From positions 66,035 through 130,034 of the forward strand of contig NZ_JADWYQ010000014.1 of assembly GCF_022414575.1 (NCBI RefSeq): DNA of 64,000 bases, given 5' to 3'. Under the pieces are notes generated by a model. The model saw only the letters and a program-made list of their open reading frames with translations, was not told where the DNA came from and made no database searches. The translations under genes and the position numbers were made by a program. Positions 26,368-35,048 of the stretch are shown here, in pieces; the stretch's first letter is position 1; the number at the start of each line of letters is the position of its first letter. This DNA comes from Streptomyces sp. MUM 178J. GTDB lineage: Bacteria; Actinomycetota; Actinomycetes; Streptomycetales; Streptomycetaceae.

Positions 26368-27542
26368 GCAGCACACGTCCGACTCCCGCGGAGCAGCACC
26401 TGGGGGACAGGCTCGCCGCGCTGGTCGACGGCGAGCTGGCGCACGACGCCCGCGACCGTGTCCTGGCCCATCTGGCGACCTGCCCCAAATGCAAGGCCGA
26501 GGCAGACGCCCAGCGCCGCCTGAAGAGCGTCTTCGCGCATGCCGCCCCGCCCCCGCCCCCCGAGGGGCTGCTGGCGCGGCTGCAGGGGCTTCCGGCCGGT
26601 CCCGGCGGCGATGACGGCGGCCCAGGGGCCCGCCGTCCCTTCGGCGACCTCGGCGCTTTCGGCGGCCCCGGCAGCCCCTTCGGCGGCGGCTTCGGAGGCG
26701 ACCGGCAGAGCGACGGCGTGAGCCGCGGCGACGGGGTGAGGGGAGCGCTGAGGCCGTCGGCGGAACATACCGGCGAACGCAGCGCGGAGACGTTCGGCCA
26801 CGTCCCCGCTGGCACCCGCGCGACAGTACTGCCGGGCGGCTCCGGAGCGGGCTTCCGGATCCATGAGACCGGGCACGCCGCCGCCGACCGCTCGCCGTGG
26901 CGAGGCCGGAGGCTCGCTTTCGCCGCGGCGAGCGCAGTCTCCTTTGCGGCCATCGCGCTGGGCGGCACGGTGTCCCTGGACGGCTCCGCGCAGAACAGCG
27001 CACGGGGCGAGGGCCGCGGGACCAACATCACCCCGCCGCGCACGGCCGCCTCCAACACGGCCGCCCAGGCCGCCTCGAACGCGTCTCCTTCGGCGCGTAG
27101 CGCGTCCGGCGGCGCCGGGAGAGCAGGCGTCAGCGGCTCGTTCCCCGGAGGCGCGACGAGCGTGCGCGGCGCCTCGGAGGCGGACCGCCGCCGCAACGGC
27201 GGGTACGGGGCGTACGACGTCGCACGTTCTGACGGCGCCTCGCCCTCGTCCGCTCCGACCCGGCCGGGCCGGAGCGTCCCGTCGGCGCAGCAGACGACAC
27301 CGCCCCTGGCGCCGCTCTCGCTCTGGTCGCCTCTGTCGCCGAACCGGCCGTTCGACACGTCCATGCTGTTCGGCGCGTCGATGCCGACGGAGCCCTCGCG
27401 CGGACTGCCGCCGGCGGCAGGAGCTGCGGACCCGGCCTTCCGCCTCGCCAACGCCTCCGGGATCGCCCCGTCGCCCGCCCCCGTCCCCACGCATCCCTCC
27501 GCCCCCGGCCGACCCGGGGACTCGCTCTCCCCGCGGCCCTGA
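26364..27542 (+). CDS. Zinc-binding anti-sigma factor (RseA-like) with long extension
   Basis: A 392-residue protein. The ZAS domain is at residues ~10-60 with the H-x3-C-x2-C motif in [13 protein letters not shown]. It would hold the upstream sigma factor inactive until redox or envelope stress. A Gly/Pro spacer, a single membrane helix at about 190-210 ([24 protein letters not shown]) and a Ser/Ala/Pro-rich external tail of ~170 residues follow. Mycobacterial RseA is only about 150 residues without a membrane span, so this version has gained a membrane anchor and surface domain. The start overlaps the sigE stop (GTGA), coupling their synthesis. Confidence 0.9.
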   Translation: MSSTRPTPAEQHLGDRLAALVDGELAHDARDRVLAHLATCPKCKAEADAQRRLKSVFAHAAPPPPPEGLLARLQGLPAGPGGDDGGPGARRPFGDLGAFGGPGSPFGGGFGGDRQSDGVSRGDGVRGALRPSAEHTGERSAETFGHVPAGTRATVLPGGSGAGFRIHETGHAAADRSPWRGRRLAFAAASAVSFAAIALGGTVSLDGSAQNSARGEGRGTNITPPRTAASNTAAQAASNASPSARSASGGAGRAGVSGSFPGGATSVRGASEADRRRNGGYGAYDVARSDGASPSSAPTRPGRSVPSAQQTTPPLAPLSLWSPLSPNRPFDTSMLFGASMPTEPSRGLPPAAGAADPAFRLANASGIAPSPAPVPTHPSAPGRPGDSLSPRP

Positions 27543-27650
27543 CCCAGCCGGTCAGGGCCCTGCGCGGCGAATCGCAAACCTGGTTGAATCTGCGGAGCGG
27601 CGCCGCACCGGCGCCGCAGCGTTTCGGCAGTCGCAGTCTGCGGGGAGAGC

Positions 27651-29432
27651 ATGGACGACGGGAAGCCCACACAGCCCAAGGGGTCGAAGGCGCGATGGTG
27701 GAGCCGACCCGGCGCGGCGGGCGGGGCCCCCTCACAGCCGGAGCCCGGGGAGGCGGCGAAGGACACCGCGGCCGCCGCGGCGGCCGCCGGTGACGCCACC
27801 GGTCCGGAGCCCTCCACGGCTGCCCCCGTGACGCCGCCGACGCCCGCCCCCGAAGGGCCGCCCGCGCAGGCGCAGGCCGCCGCCGCGGCTTCCGCCGAAC
27901 ATCCGGCCCGGCCGCAGCCGCTGCACGAACCGGACGAGTACCGGACTCCGCCGTACGGCGAGCCCGGCCCCTGGGCGCCCGCACCGCCCGTGCAGCGCCC
28001 GGCGGTCCCCGGCGCCACCCCGCCGCACGGCACGCCCGCGCATGGGACGCACACCCATGGGACGCCCGCGCACGGCACGCCGACCCCGGGAGTCCCTGGG
28101 GCCGCCCCCGCCCCTCCTGGCATGCCGCCCCAGGGAGCCCCGCTGCCGCCGGAGCCCCAGGGCGCGCCTCAGCCCCCGTCGCAGCCTTCGCCGCAGTGGC
28201 TGCAGTACGACCCGTGGAGAGCTCCCGGACAGCAGCCCCTGACTCAGAACGGCCAGCTGACCCAGAACGGCCAGCCCGGCCACCTCGTCCCCTCCGGCCA
28301 TTCGCCCCAGCCCGCCCGCAAGGGCAGGCGGCGCGGGGCTCTGGCCCTCGCCGCGCTGCTCATCGCGGTGGTCGCGGGCGGGGTCGGCGGCGGCATCGGC
28401 GCGTACATCGAGCGCAACGGCGGCCTCACGCGGGTCGAACTGCCGCAGGCCGGCCGTGACAACGGCGTCCGCCCGCCCGACAGCGTCGCCGGCATCGCCG
28501 CCAGCGCGCTCCCGAGCGTGGTCACCCTGCACGTCAGCGGCGGCGGCGAAGCAGGCACCGGAACCGGCTTCGTACTCGACCGGAAGGGCCACATCCTCAC
28601 CAACAACCATGTGGTCGACCCGGCCGGCGAAACGGGCGACATCTCGGTCACCTTCAGCAGCGGCGACACCGCCAGGGCCACGCTCGTCGGCAAGGACAGC
28701 GGCTACGACCTCGCCGTCGTGAAGGTCACCGGCGTCTCGAACCTCACGCCGCTGCCCCTCGGCAACTCCGACAACGTCCAGGTCGGCGACCCCGTCGTGG
28801 CCATCGGCGCACCCTTCGATCTGCAGAACACGGTGACCGCGGGCATCATCAGCGCCAAGGAGCGCCCCATCACCGCGGGTGGCCAGAAGGGCGACGGCAG
28901 CGACATCAGCTATGTCGACGCGCTCCAGACCGACGCCCCGATAAACCCGGGCAACTCCGGCGGGCCGCTCGTCGACTCCAAGGCCCGGGTCATCGGCATC
29001 AACAGCGCGATCCGGGCGGCGGACGACGGCGTCGGCTCGGACGGCGGCCAGCCGGGCTCCATCGGCCTCGGCTTCGCCATCCCCATCAACCAGGGCAAGC
29101 GGGTCGCCGAGGAACTGATCAACACCGGCAGGGCCACGCATCCGGTCATCGGAGTGAGCCTCGACATGAAGTTCACCGGCGACGGCGCGCGCGTCGGCGA
29201 CGAGGGCCGGGTCGGCGGGCCGTCCGTCACACCCGGCGGACCGGCTGCCAAGGCGGGCATCAGGCCCGGCGATGTGATCACCAAGGTGGACGGCCAGCGG
29301 GTGCACAGCGGCGAGGAGCTGATCGTCAAGATCCGCGCCCACCGCCCGGGCGACGAGCTGGAGCTGACGCTCCGGCGCGGCGGCTCCGGCGCCCGCACCC
29401 TGACGCTGACCCTCGGCTCCTCCGGCAGCTGA
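27651..29432 (+). CDS. htrA: HtrA/DegP-type trypsin-like serine protease with PDZ domain
   Basis: A 593-residue protein. Residues 1-225 are cytoplasmic, Pro-rich and disordered, with a His-Gly-Thr-Pro repeat near 125-145 and QNGQLTQNGQ-type repeats. A membrane helix follows (~230-255, ALALAALLIAVVAGGVGGGIGAYI). The protease domain has the catalytic His in TNNHVV, Asp in GYDLAVVKV and Ser in NPGNSGGPLV. The PDZ domain occupies the last ~100 residues (GGPAAKAGIRPGDVITKVDG). It degrades or senses misfolded envelope proteins. The ATG at 27651 has GGGGAGAG upstream. Located after sigma and anti-sigma genes as in mycobacteria, which suggests participation in the same stress circuit. Confidence 0.94.
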   Translation: MDDGKPTQPKGSKARWWSRPGAAGGAPSQPEPGEAAKDTAAAAAAAGDATGPEPSTAAPVTPPTPAPEGPPAQAQAAAAASAEHPARPQPLHEPDEYRTPPYGEPGPWAPAPPVQRPAVPGATPPHGTPAHGTHTHGTPAHGTPTPGVPGAAPAPPGMPPQGAPLPPEPQGAPQPPSQPSPQWLQYDPWRAPGQQPLTQNGQLTQNGQPGHLVPSGHSPQPARKGRRRGALALAALLIAVVAGGVGGGIGAYIERNGGLTRVELPQAGRDNGVRPPDSVAGIAASALPSVVTLHVSGGGEAGTGTGFVLDRKGHILTNNHVVDPAGETGDISVTFSSGDTARATLVGKDSGYDLAVVKVTGVSNLTPLPLGNSDNVQVGDPVVAIGAPFDLQNTVTAGIISAKERPITAGGQKGDGSDISYVDALQTDAPINPGNSGGPLVDSKARVIGINSAIRAADDGVGSDGGQPGSIGLGFAIPINQGKRVAEELINTGRATHPVIGVSLDMKFTGDGARVGDEGRVGGPSVTPGGPAAKAGIRPGDVITKVDGQRVHSGEELIVKIRAHRPGDELELTLRRGGSGARTLTLTLGSSGS

Positions 29433-29435
29433 ACG

Positions 29436-29503
29436 CCCGGCCGACAGCTGCCCCCGGCCGGCAGTCGAACGCCGGGCCGACAGCTGCGCCGGGCCGACAG
29501 CTG
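29436..29503. repeat. Tandem 14-15-bp repeat after htrA
   Basis: Four near-copies of CCGGGCCGACAGCTG (variants CCGGCCGACAGCTG and CCGGCCGGCAGTCG) begin 4 bp past the htrA stop. Confidence 0.75.
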
Positions 29504-29638
29504 AACAGCGGCTGCACTCTCACCCGGCGGGGCGGGGCAAGGTACCGCCCGGCGAGTGCGGACGGGTACCGTGGAGCGGGCCTTTCGCCCTCATCGAATC
29601 GTCGACGTGCGGGCCCGCGGACCACGAGGAGCAGCAGG

Positions 29639-30091
29639 GTGTTCAACGACATAGGCGGACTGGAGCTGGTGGCGCTTGTGATCCTCGCGGTGCTCATCTT
29701 CGGCCCCGACAAGCTGCCGAAGGTCATCCAGGACGCCGCCCGCTTCATCCGGAGGATCCGCGAGTTCTCCGAGAACGCAAAGCAGGACATCCGCAGTGAG
29801 CTGGGGCCGGAGTTCAAGGACTTCGAGTTCGAGGACCTCAACCCCAAGGCGTTCATCCGCAAGCAGCTCGACCAGAACGAGGAGCTGAAGGAGCTCAAGG
29901 AGCTCCGCAGCTCCTTTGACTTCAAGAAGGAAGTCAGCGAGGTCGCCGATGCGGTGAACGGCACGGAGCCCGATGTCCCGGTCTCCGCCGCAGCGCCCGG
30001 AAGCTCCTCTTCCACCGGCCCCGACCTGCTCAAGAAGCGCGTAACGCTCGAGAAGGACGAGCGGCCGCCGTTCGACGCAGACGCCACCTGA
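29639..30091 (+). CDS. tatB: Sec-independent translocase protein TatB
   Basis: A 150-residue component of the twin-arginine export system. Residues ~1-20 (FNDIGGLELVALVILAVLIFGP) carry the TatB-type Glu before the short membrane helix and the FGP hinge. An amphipathic helix (DKLPKVIQDAARFIRRIREFSENAKQDIRSELG) and a charged, disordered tail follow. TatB binds twin-arginine precursors with TatC. tatA and tatC are not in this window. The GTG at 29639 has GAGGAGCAGCAG upstream. Same genomic position as mycobacterial Rv1224. Confidence 0.93.
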   Translation: MFNDIGGLELVALVILAVLIFGPDKLPKVIQDAARFIRRIREFSENAKQDIRSELGPEFKDFEFEDLNPKAFIRKQLDQNEELKELKELRSSFDFKKEVSEVADAVNGTEPDVPVSAAAPGSSSSTGPDLLKKRVTLEKDERPPFDADAT

Positions 30092-30210
30092 GTACCGTCA
30101 ATCCCTGCGAGACGGGACAGGGTGGCTATTCTCCATCTGTCCGGAAGTCAGGACGCCCGAGGGGGGCGGGTCCGTTCCGGGTCTCGAAACACAAGGAGGC
30201 GGCCGGATAG

Positions 30211-30903
30211 ATGGAGACGACGAGTCGAGTAGCGGTACCGGGTGTGACCGACCCATCCCCCGCTCAGGGCGGGGATCGACCGCTGGGGGCCAAGGAGAAG
30301 ATAGCGGCTCGGCGGTTGATCGACGGATATCTGAGTGCGTCCTTCCCCTGGTACGGACTGGATGAGGCGTTCACCGGCCCCCGCCGCCTGATGCAGGTGG
30401 GCACGGCGGCGGACGGCACGGTCCAGCACGGTTCCGTGGGGCACGGCGACGAGCCGTCGATAAAGTCCGACGGAAGCCAGAGCGCGGAGCGTGAGCGCTT
30501 CGCCGTGGTCGTCACCGTGGCGGCCAGCCCGGTGCGGCGCAGCGGCGACGGAACGGGCGTCCTGGATGCCACCACGGTCTCCTCGGCGGCCTGGCTGGCC
30601 GGGTCGGGGCTGCTCGCCCACACCTGGCCGCCGCAGCTGGACCACGCGCTGCGCGACGACTGGCTGGAGCAGCAGACGGAGACCGCGTTCGAACTCGCCG
30701 ACGACCTGACAGGGCCGGCCTGGTCCAGCCTGTCGCTTCCGGTCGACGGCGAACCGACGCCGTTCCACTACCGGGAGTCGGAGTTCGGCTGGGTGCTGGC
30801 CGGTCCCACGGACGGCGGGGTGCACATCGGCGCCTACGGGCGCGGGATGAGCGCCTACGGCCTGGGGTTCTCGGTGATCCAGGACCTCGCGGCGTACACC
30901 TGA
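30211..30903 (+). CDS. Conserved hypothetical protein between tatB and mrp
   Basis: A 230-residue soluble protein without signal or membrane segments. Features are a basic KEKIAARRLIDGYL helix, YGLDEAFTGPRRL, a Trp-rich middle (AHTWPPQLDHALRDDWLEQQ) and a Gly/Tyr-rich end (HIGAYGRGMSAYGLGFSVIQDLAAY). I do not recognise the family; the composition and a good AAGGAGG site at 30193 support a real gene. It ends at the terminator at 30941. Probably restricted to streptomycetes and relatives (inference). Confidence 0.8.
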   Translation: METTSRVAVPGVTDPSPAQGGDRPLGAKEKIAARRLIDGYLSASFPWYGLDEAFTGPRRLMQVGTAADGTVQHGSVGHGDEPSIKSDGSQSAERERFAVVVTVAASPVRRSGDGTGVLDATTVSSAAWLAGSGLLAHTWPPQLDHALRDDWLEQQTETAFELADDLTGPAWSSLSLPVDGEPTPFHYRESEFGWVLAGPTDGGVHIGAYGRGMSAYGLGFSVIQDLAAYT

Positions 30904-30940
30904 GGAGAGCGCATACGAGAAGAGGAGCGCATACGAGAAG

Positions 30941-30976
30941 AGGAAGGGCGCCGCTCACCCGAGCGACGCCCCTCCT
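30941..30976. terminator. Bidirectional terminator between the hypothetical gene and mrp
   Basis: The arm AGGAAGGGCGCCGCTC pairs with GAGCGACGCCCCTCCT around ACCC: 16 bp with one mismatch and one G-U pair. Just before it, an 18-bp direct repeat containing GCGCATACGAGAAGAG occurs twice (30908-30941). Confidence 0.75.
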
Positions 30977-30999
30977 CGTGTCCGTCGGACTCGCGTCCG

Positions 31000-32133
31000 T
31001 CAGAACTTGTTGCGCGGGGTGATGCCCAGGGACATGCCCGACAGACCGCGCTGACGGCCGCCCAGCTTTCCGGCGATGGTGCGCAGCGCCGCGCCCGCCG
31101 GGGACTCCGGGTCGGTGAGCACGACCGGCTTGCCCTCGTCGCCGCCCTCCCGCAGCCGTACGTCGATGGGGATCGCGCCGAGCACGGGCACCGTCGTGCC
31201 GGTCGTCCTGGTCAGGCCCTCGGCGACCTGCTGACCGCCGCCGGTGCCGAACACGTCGACCATCTCGTCGCAGTGCGGACAGGGCAGCCCCGACATGTTC
31301 TCGACGACGCCGACGATCTTCTGGTGGGTCTGTACGGCGATCGAGCCGGCCCGCTCGGCGACCTCGGCCGCGGCCTGCTGCGGGGTGGTGACCACCAGGA
31401 TCTCCGCGGTCGGCACCAGCTGGGCCACGGAGATGGCGATGTCGCCGGTGCCGGGCGGCAGGTCCAGCAGCAGCACGTCCAGATCGCCCCAGTACACATC
31501 GGCGAGGAACTGCTGAAGGGCGCGGTGCAGCATCGGGCCGCGCCACACCACCGGCGCGTTGCCGGGGGTGAACATGCCGATCGAGATGACCTTCACGCCG
31601 TTCGCCGACGGCGGCATGATCATGTTCTCGACCTGGGTGGGCCGGCCGTCGGCGCCCAGCATGCGCGGCACGCTGTGGCCGTAGATGTCCGCGTCGACGA
31701 CGCCGACCTTCAGCCCGTCGGCGGCCATCGCGGCGGCCAGGTTCACGGTCACGGAGGACTTGCCGACGCCGCCCTTGCCGGAGGCCACCGCGTACACCCG
31801 GGTCAGCGAGCCGGGCTTGGCGAACGGCACCTCGCGCTCGGCGCCGCCGCCGCGCAGCGAGGCGGCCAGCTCCCGCCGCTGCTCGTCGCTCATCACGTCC
31901 AGCGCCACATCGACCCCGCTCACCCCGTCGAGCCGGGCGACCGCGTCGGTTACGTTCCTGGTGATCGTTTCCCGCATGGGGCAGCCGGAAACGGTCAGAT
32001 ACACCGTGACGGCGACCGCACCGTCCGCGCCGATCTCTACCGATTTGACCATGCCGAGTTCGGTGATCGGTCGGTTGATCTCGGGGTCGTTCACCGTCGA
32101 CAGTGCCTCGAGCACCGCGTCTTCCGTAACCAT
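31000..32133 (-). CDS. mrp: Mrp/NBP35-family P-loop iron-sulfur carrier (ApbC)
   Basis: A 377-residue protein. The N-terminal MIP18/DUF59 domain (~1-90) has TVSGCPMRETI. The ParA-like ATPase has the deviant Walker A SGKGGVGKSS near residue 118, DADIYGHSVPRML, the switch region LLDLPPGTGDIAIS and, towards the C-terminus, CPHC, which bridges a 4Fe-4S cluster between two subunits. It transfers Fe-S clusters to apo-enzymes. ATG at 32133. DUF1003 and MgtE-like genes follow upstream on the same strand, so it may be the last gene of that unit. Equivalent to mycobacterial Rv1229c. Confidence 0.94.
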   Translation of the reverse strand: MVTEDAVLEALSTVNDPEINRPITELGMVKSVEIGADGAVAVTVYLTVSGCPMRETITRNVTDAVARLDGVSGVDVALDVMSDEQRRELAASLRGGGAEREVPFAKPGSLTRVYAVASGKGGVGKSSVTVNLAAAMAADGLKVGVVDADIYGHSVPRMLGADGRPTQVENMIMPPSANGVKVISIGMFTPGNAPVVWRGPMLHRALQQFLADVYWGDLDVLLLDLPPGTGDIAISVAQLVPTAEILVVTTPQQAAAEVAERAGSIAVQTHQKIVGVVENMSGLPCPHCDEMVDVFGTGGGQQVAEGLTRTTGTTVPVLGAIPIDVRLREGGDEGKPVVLTDPESPAGAALRTIAGKLGGRQRGLSGMSLGITPRNKF

Positions 32134-32177
32134 AGGGACGATGGTACGGCGCTGGCTCCCACCGCCGGAAAGAGCAG

Positions 32178-32810
32178 TCAGCGGTCGTGTTCGTCACTCC
32201 GGTTCCCGTCCCCGGACGGGAATACGGCGTGCTGCTCCTCAAGCGTGCCCTCCAGCGTCCTGGTCAGGACCTCCAGCTCGGAGCGGATCCAGTCGCGCGT
32301 GGCGACCTCCCCGAGGCCCATCCGCAGCGCCGCGATCTCCCGGGTCAGATACTCGGTGTCCGCGATCGAGCGCTCGTTCTGCTTGCGGTCCTGCTCATGG
32401 GTGACGCGATCGCGGTCGGCCTGGCGGTTCTGCGCCAGCAGGATCAGCGGGGCCGCGTAGGAGGCCTGCAGCGACAGGGCCAGCGTCAGAAAGATGAACG
32501 GGTACTCGTCAAAGCGCAGCTCCTCCGGCGCGGCGACGTTCCACACGATCCACACGATGACGATCCCGGTCATCCAGGCGATGAACCGCCATGTGCCCAG
32601 GAAGCGGGCGATCCGCTCGGAGAGCCGGCCGAAGGCCTCCGGGTCGTACTGGGGCAGCAGCGTGCGACGGGGCGCGCGCGGCATGTCGATCCGCGTGCGG
32701 TGGCGGGAGACCGCGCTCGCGCCCGACGGCACACGCTCGCGCCCCTCCAGACGTTCGAGCCGTTCGATGCGGTCCATACGGTCCGGGCCGCCGCCCTCGC
32801 CGCTACTCAT
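32178..32810 (-). CDS. DUF1003 membrane protein
   Basis: A 210-residue protein with two closely spaced membrane helices (WRFIAWMTGIVIVWIVWNV at ~72-92 and PFIFLTLALSLQASYAAPLILL at ~102-124). The DUF1003 signature lies between them (FDEYPFIFLTLALSLQASYAAPLILLAQNRQ), and a coiled coil follows (NRQADRDRVTHEQDRKQNERSI). The function of the family is unknown; it is often near ion transporters. Its ATG lies inside the end of the MgtE-like gene (8-bp overlap), so the two are coupled. The C-terminus is acidic. Confidence 0.92.
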   Translation of the reverse strand: MSSGEGGGPDRMDRIERLERLEGRERVPSGASAVSRHRTRIDMPRAPRRTLLPQYDPEAFGRLSERIARFLGTWRFIAWMTGIVIVWIVWNVAAPEELRFDEYPFIFLTLALSLQASYAAPLILLAQNRQADRDRVTHEQDRKQNERSIADTEYLTREIAALRMGLGEVATRDWIRSELEVLTRTLEGTLEEQHAVFPSGDGNRSDEHDR

Positions 32811-34080
32811 GCGTGTCCCCGGGGCCCGCGGTCTCCTCGAACTCCGTCTCCCGCCAGTCGTCGGGCAGCAGATGGTCCAGCACGTCGTCGACGGTCACCG
32901 CGCCCAGCAGCGAGCCGCCCTCGTCGACGACGGGCGCGGCGACCATGTTGTACGCGGCGAGATAGCTGGTGAGCTCGGGCAGGGCGGTGTCCGGCCCCAG
33001 CGGCGGCAGATCGCTCTCGACCAGCGAGCTGACCAGCGTGAACGGCGGATCGCGCAGCAGCCGCTGAAAGTGCACCGTGCCCAGGTACTTGCCGGTGGGC
33101 GTCTCGTCGGGCGGCCGGCAGACATAGACCTGCGCCGCCAGCGCCGGGGACAGATCCTGCTGCCGTACGCGGGCGAGCGCGTCGGCGACCGTCGCGTCCG
33201 GCCGCAGCACGATCGGCTCCGTGGTCATCAGACCGCCCGCGGTCCGCTCCTCGTACGACATCAGCCGGCGCACATCCGCCGCGTCGTCCGGTCGCATCAG
33301 GGCCAGCAGCCGCTCCTTGTCCTCCTCCGGGAGCTCGGAGAGCAGATCGGCCGCGTCGTCCGGGTCCATCGCCTCCAGGACGTCCGCCGCCCGCTCCTCC
33401 TTCAGCTTGCCGAGGATCTCCACCTGGTCGTCCTCCGGCAGCTCCTCCAGCACATCGGCCAGCCGGTCGTCGTCCAGCGCGGCGGCGACCTCGGCGCGGC
33501 GCTTCGGCGACAGATGGTGCAGCACGTTCGCCAGATCGGCGGGGCGCATCCGCTCGAAGGTGGCGACGAGACTCTCCGCGCCCTGCCCGTGCTCCTCCAG
33601 CGAGAAGCCGGTGACGGCCGACCACTCGACGGTCAGCGCCTCCCCTTTGCGGCGCAGCGCCCCGCCCCTTCCCTTGCGTACGAAGACCTTGTCGATCTCC
33701 CAGTCGCGGCGGGCGGGCAGCTGCTGGATCGAGACGTCCAGCACGGTGACCTCCTCGCCCGTCTCCACCAGCCGCACCCGTCGGTCCAGCAGCTCGCCGA
33801 GGACGAGCCGCTCGGTCGGCCGCTGTTCAAAGCGCCGCATGTTGACCACGCCGGTGGTGATCACCTGTCCTGACTCCACGCCCGTCACCCGGGTCATGGG
33901 AAGGAAGATCCGGCGGCGGCTGACCACCTCGACGACCATGCCGAGCAGCCGGGGCGGACGGCGGCCCACGCGCAGCATCGCCACCAGATCGCGGACGCGT
34001 CCGACCTGGTCGCCGTTGGGGTCGAAGACGGCGACGCCGGCGAGGTGGGAGACGAAGACGCGGGGGGCGCCTGAGGCCAT
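32803..34080 (-). CDS. MgtE N-domain/CBS-domain protein with N-terminal PRC-barrel
   Basis: A 425-residue soluble protein. The PRC-barrel is at residues ~8-80 (GVAVFDPNGDQVGRVRDLVAML). The MgtE intracellular N domain is at ~170-280, with superhelical repeats PADLANVLHHLSPKRRAEVAAAL and RAADVLEAMDPDDAADLLSELP. The CBS pair is at ~285-410 (GLMTTEPIVLRPDATVADAL, YNMVAAPVVDEGGSLLGAVTVDDVLDHLLP). It has the magnesium sensor of MgtE but no membrane channel, so it is probably a regulator or partner of another carrier such as the DUF1003 protein coupled to it. ATG at 34080. Synteny matches mycobacterial Rv1232c. Confidence 0.92.
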   Translation of the reverse strand: MASGAPRVFVSHLAGVAVFDPNGDQVGRVRDLVAMLRVGRRPPRLLGMVVEVVSRRRIFLPMTRVTGVESGQVITTGVVNMRRFEQRPTERLVLGELLDRRVRLVETGEEVTVLDVSIQQLPARRDWEIDKVFVRKGRGGALRRKGEALTVEWSAVTGFSLEEHGQGAESLVATFERMRPADLANVLHHLSPKRRAEVAAALDDDRLADVLEELPEDDQVEILGKLKEERAADVLEAMDPDDAADLLSELPEEDKERLLALMRPDDAADVRRLMSYEERTAGGLMTTEPIVLRPDATVADALARVRQQDLSPALAAQVYVCRPPDETPTGKYLGTVHFQRLLRDPPFTLVSSLVESDLPPLGPDTALPELTSYLAAYNMVAAPVVDEGGSLLGAVTVDDVLDHLLPDDWRETEFEETAGPGDTHE

Positions 34081-34274
34081 GCGATGCGCCTCCTCTTCAC
34101 TGCGGAATGCCGCGTTCCAGGCCTTTCAGGCTAGTCCGTTCCGTTCTGTGCCGCCCTGATGAAGCGCCCGTACGGAACTCGCACGAACCTCTTACGCCTG
34201 ACTGCGGAGGGGTGAATACCGCACAGGTACGCTGCCGACTGCCACCACCACCGCGTAAGAGAGGCAGTGCGCCT

Positions 34275-35048
34275 GTGACTCCCCTCCCCCCCGCTGCGCG
34301 AAGGCGAAGAGCTGCGCTCTCCCTGGCGTTGTGCGCCGGGCTGACCGCATCGCTCACGGCCTGCGGCGGCAGCGAGGATCCGGACGCGGGGACCAACGGC
34401 GTGGGCAAGCTCTCCGCGGCCGAGATCGAGACGAAGGCGAAGGCGGCGGCGGACGCGGCGCCGTCGGTGCGGCTGTCGGGAACGCTGGTGACCGAGGGCA
34501 CGACGTACAAGCTGAACATGCGTCTGAAGCAGGACGGCGGCAGCGGGTCCGTCACCGCGAAGGACACCACCTTCGAGCTGCTGCGGATCGGCGACGCGCT
34601 CTACCTCAGGGCGGACGCCGGCTTCTGGGCCCATACGGACGCCAAGGGCGCCGAGAAGCCGAGCAAAGCGGACCTGGAGGCAGCGGAGAAGCTCAACGGC
34701 AAGTATGTGAAGGTCCCCAAGGGCGACCCCGCGTACGAGCAGTTCCGCGGCTTCACCGACATGGACCTGCTGCTGGACGGGCTGCTCGGCATGCACGGCG
34801 AGCTGGTCAAGGGCGACCGCACGAAGGTGGGCGGCGTCCGCGCCATCAAGGTCACCGGCAGCAAGGGCGGCGGCAACGTCCTCGACGTCTCCCTCGAGGG
34901 CACGCCCTACCCCCTCCAGTTCACCCGCGCGGGTGGGACGGGGGTGCTGACCCTGGGGGACTGGGGCGAGGACTTCGCCCTGAAGGAGCCGCCGAAGGAG
35001 GAGACGGTGGACTACGGGGGCCAGCTCCCCAAGACGAGCGACGACTAG
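34275..35048 (+). CDS. Secreted lipoprotein (LppX/LprAFG-like)
   Basis: A 257-residue lipoprotein. A basic start RRRRAAL, hydrophobic core and lipobox LTAC-GG fix the lipid-modified Cys at about residue 31. The mature domain starts with a helix LSAAEIETKAKAAADAAPSVRLSGTL. A series of beta strands follows (TYKLNMRLKQDGGSGSV, FELLRIGDALYLRAD) as in the mycobacterial LppX_LprAFG fold, which carries lipids in a half-barrel. A role in lipid or wall-component transport is inferred. GTG at 34275. Its TAG stop overlaps the stop of the convergent response regulator. Confidence 0.82.
   Translation: MTPLPPAARRRRAALSLALCAGLTASLTACGGSEDPDAGTNGVGKLSAAEIETKAKAAADAAPSVRLSGTLVTEGTTYKLNMRLKQDGGSGSVTAKDTTFELLRIGDALYLRADAGFWAHTDAKGAEKPSKADLEAAEKLNGKYVKVPKGDPAYEQFRGFTDMDLLLDGLLGMHGELVKGDRTKVGGVRAIKVTGSKGGGNVLDVSLEGTPYPLQFTRAGGTGVLTLGDWGEDFALKEPPKEETVDYGGQLPKTSDD

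Noticed and set aside
25558..27003. Minus-strand frame across sigE and the anti-sigma gene
   Set aside because: Composition is that of a GC shadow; the plus strand encodes intact sigma regions 2 and 4 and a ZAS motif.
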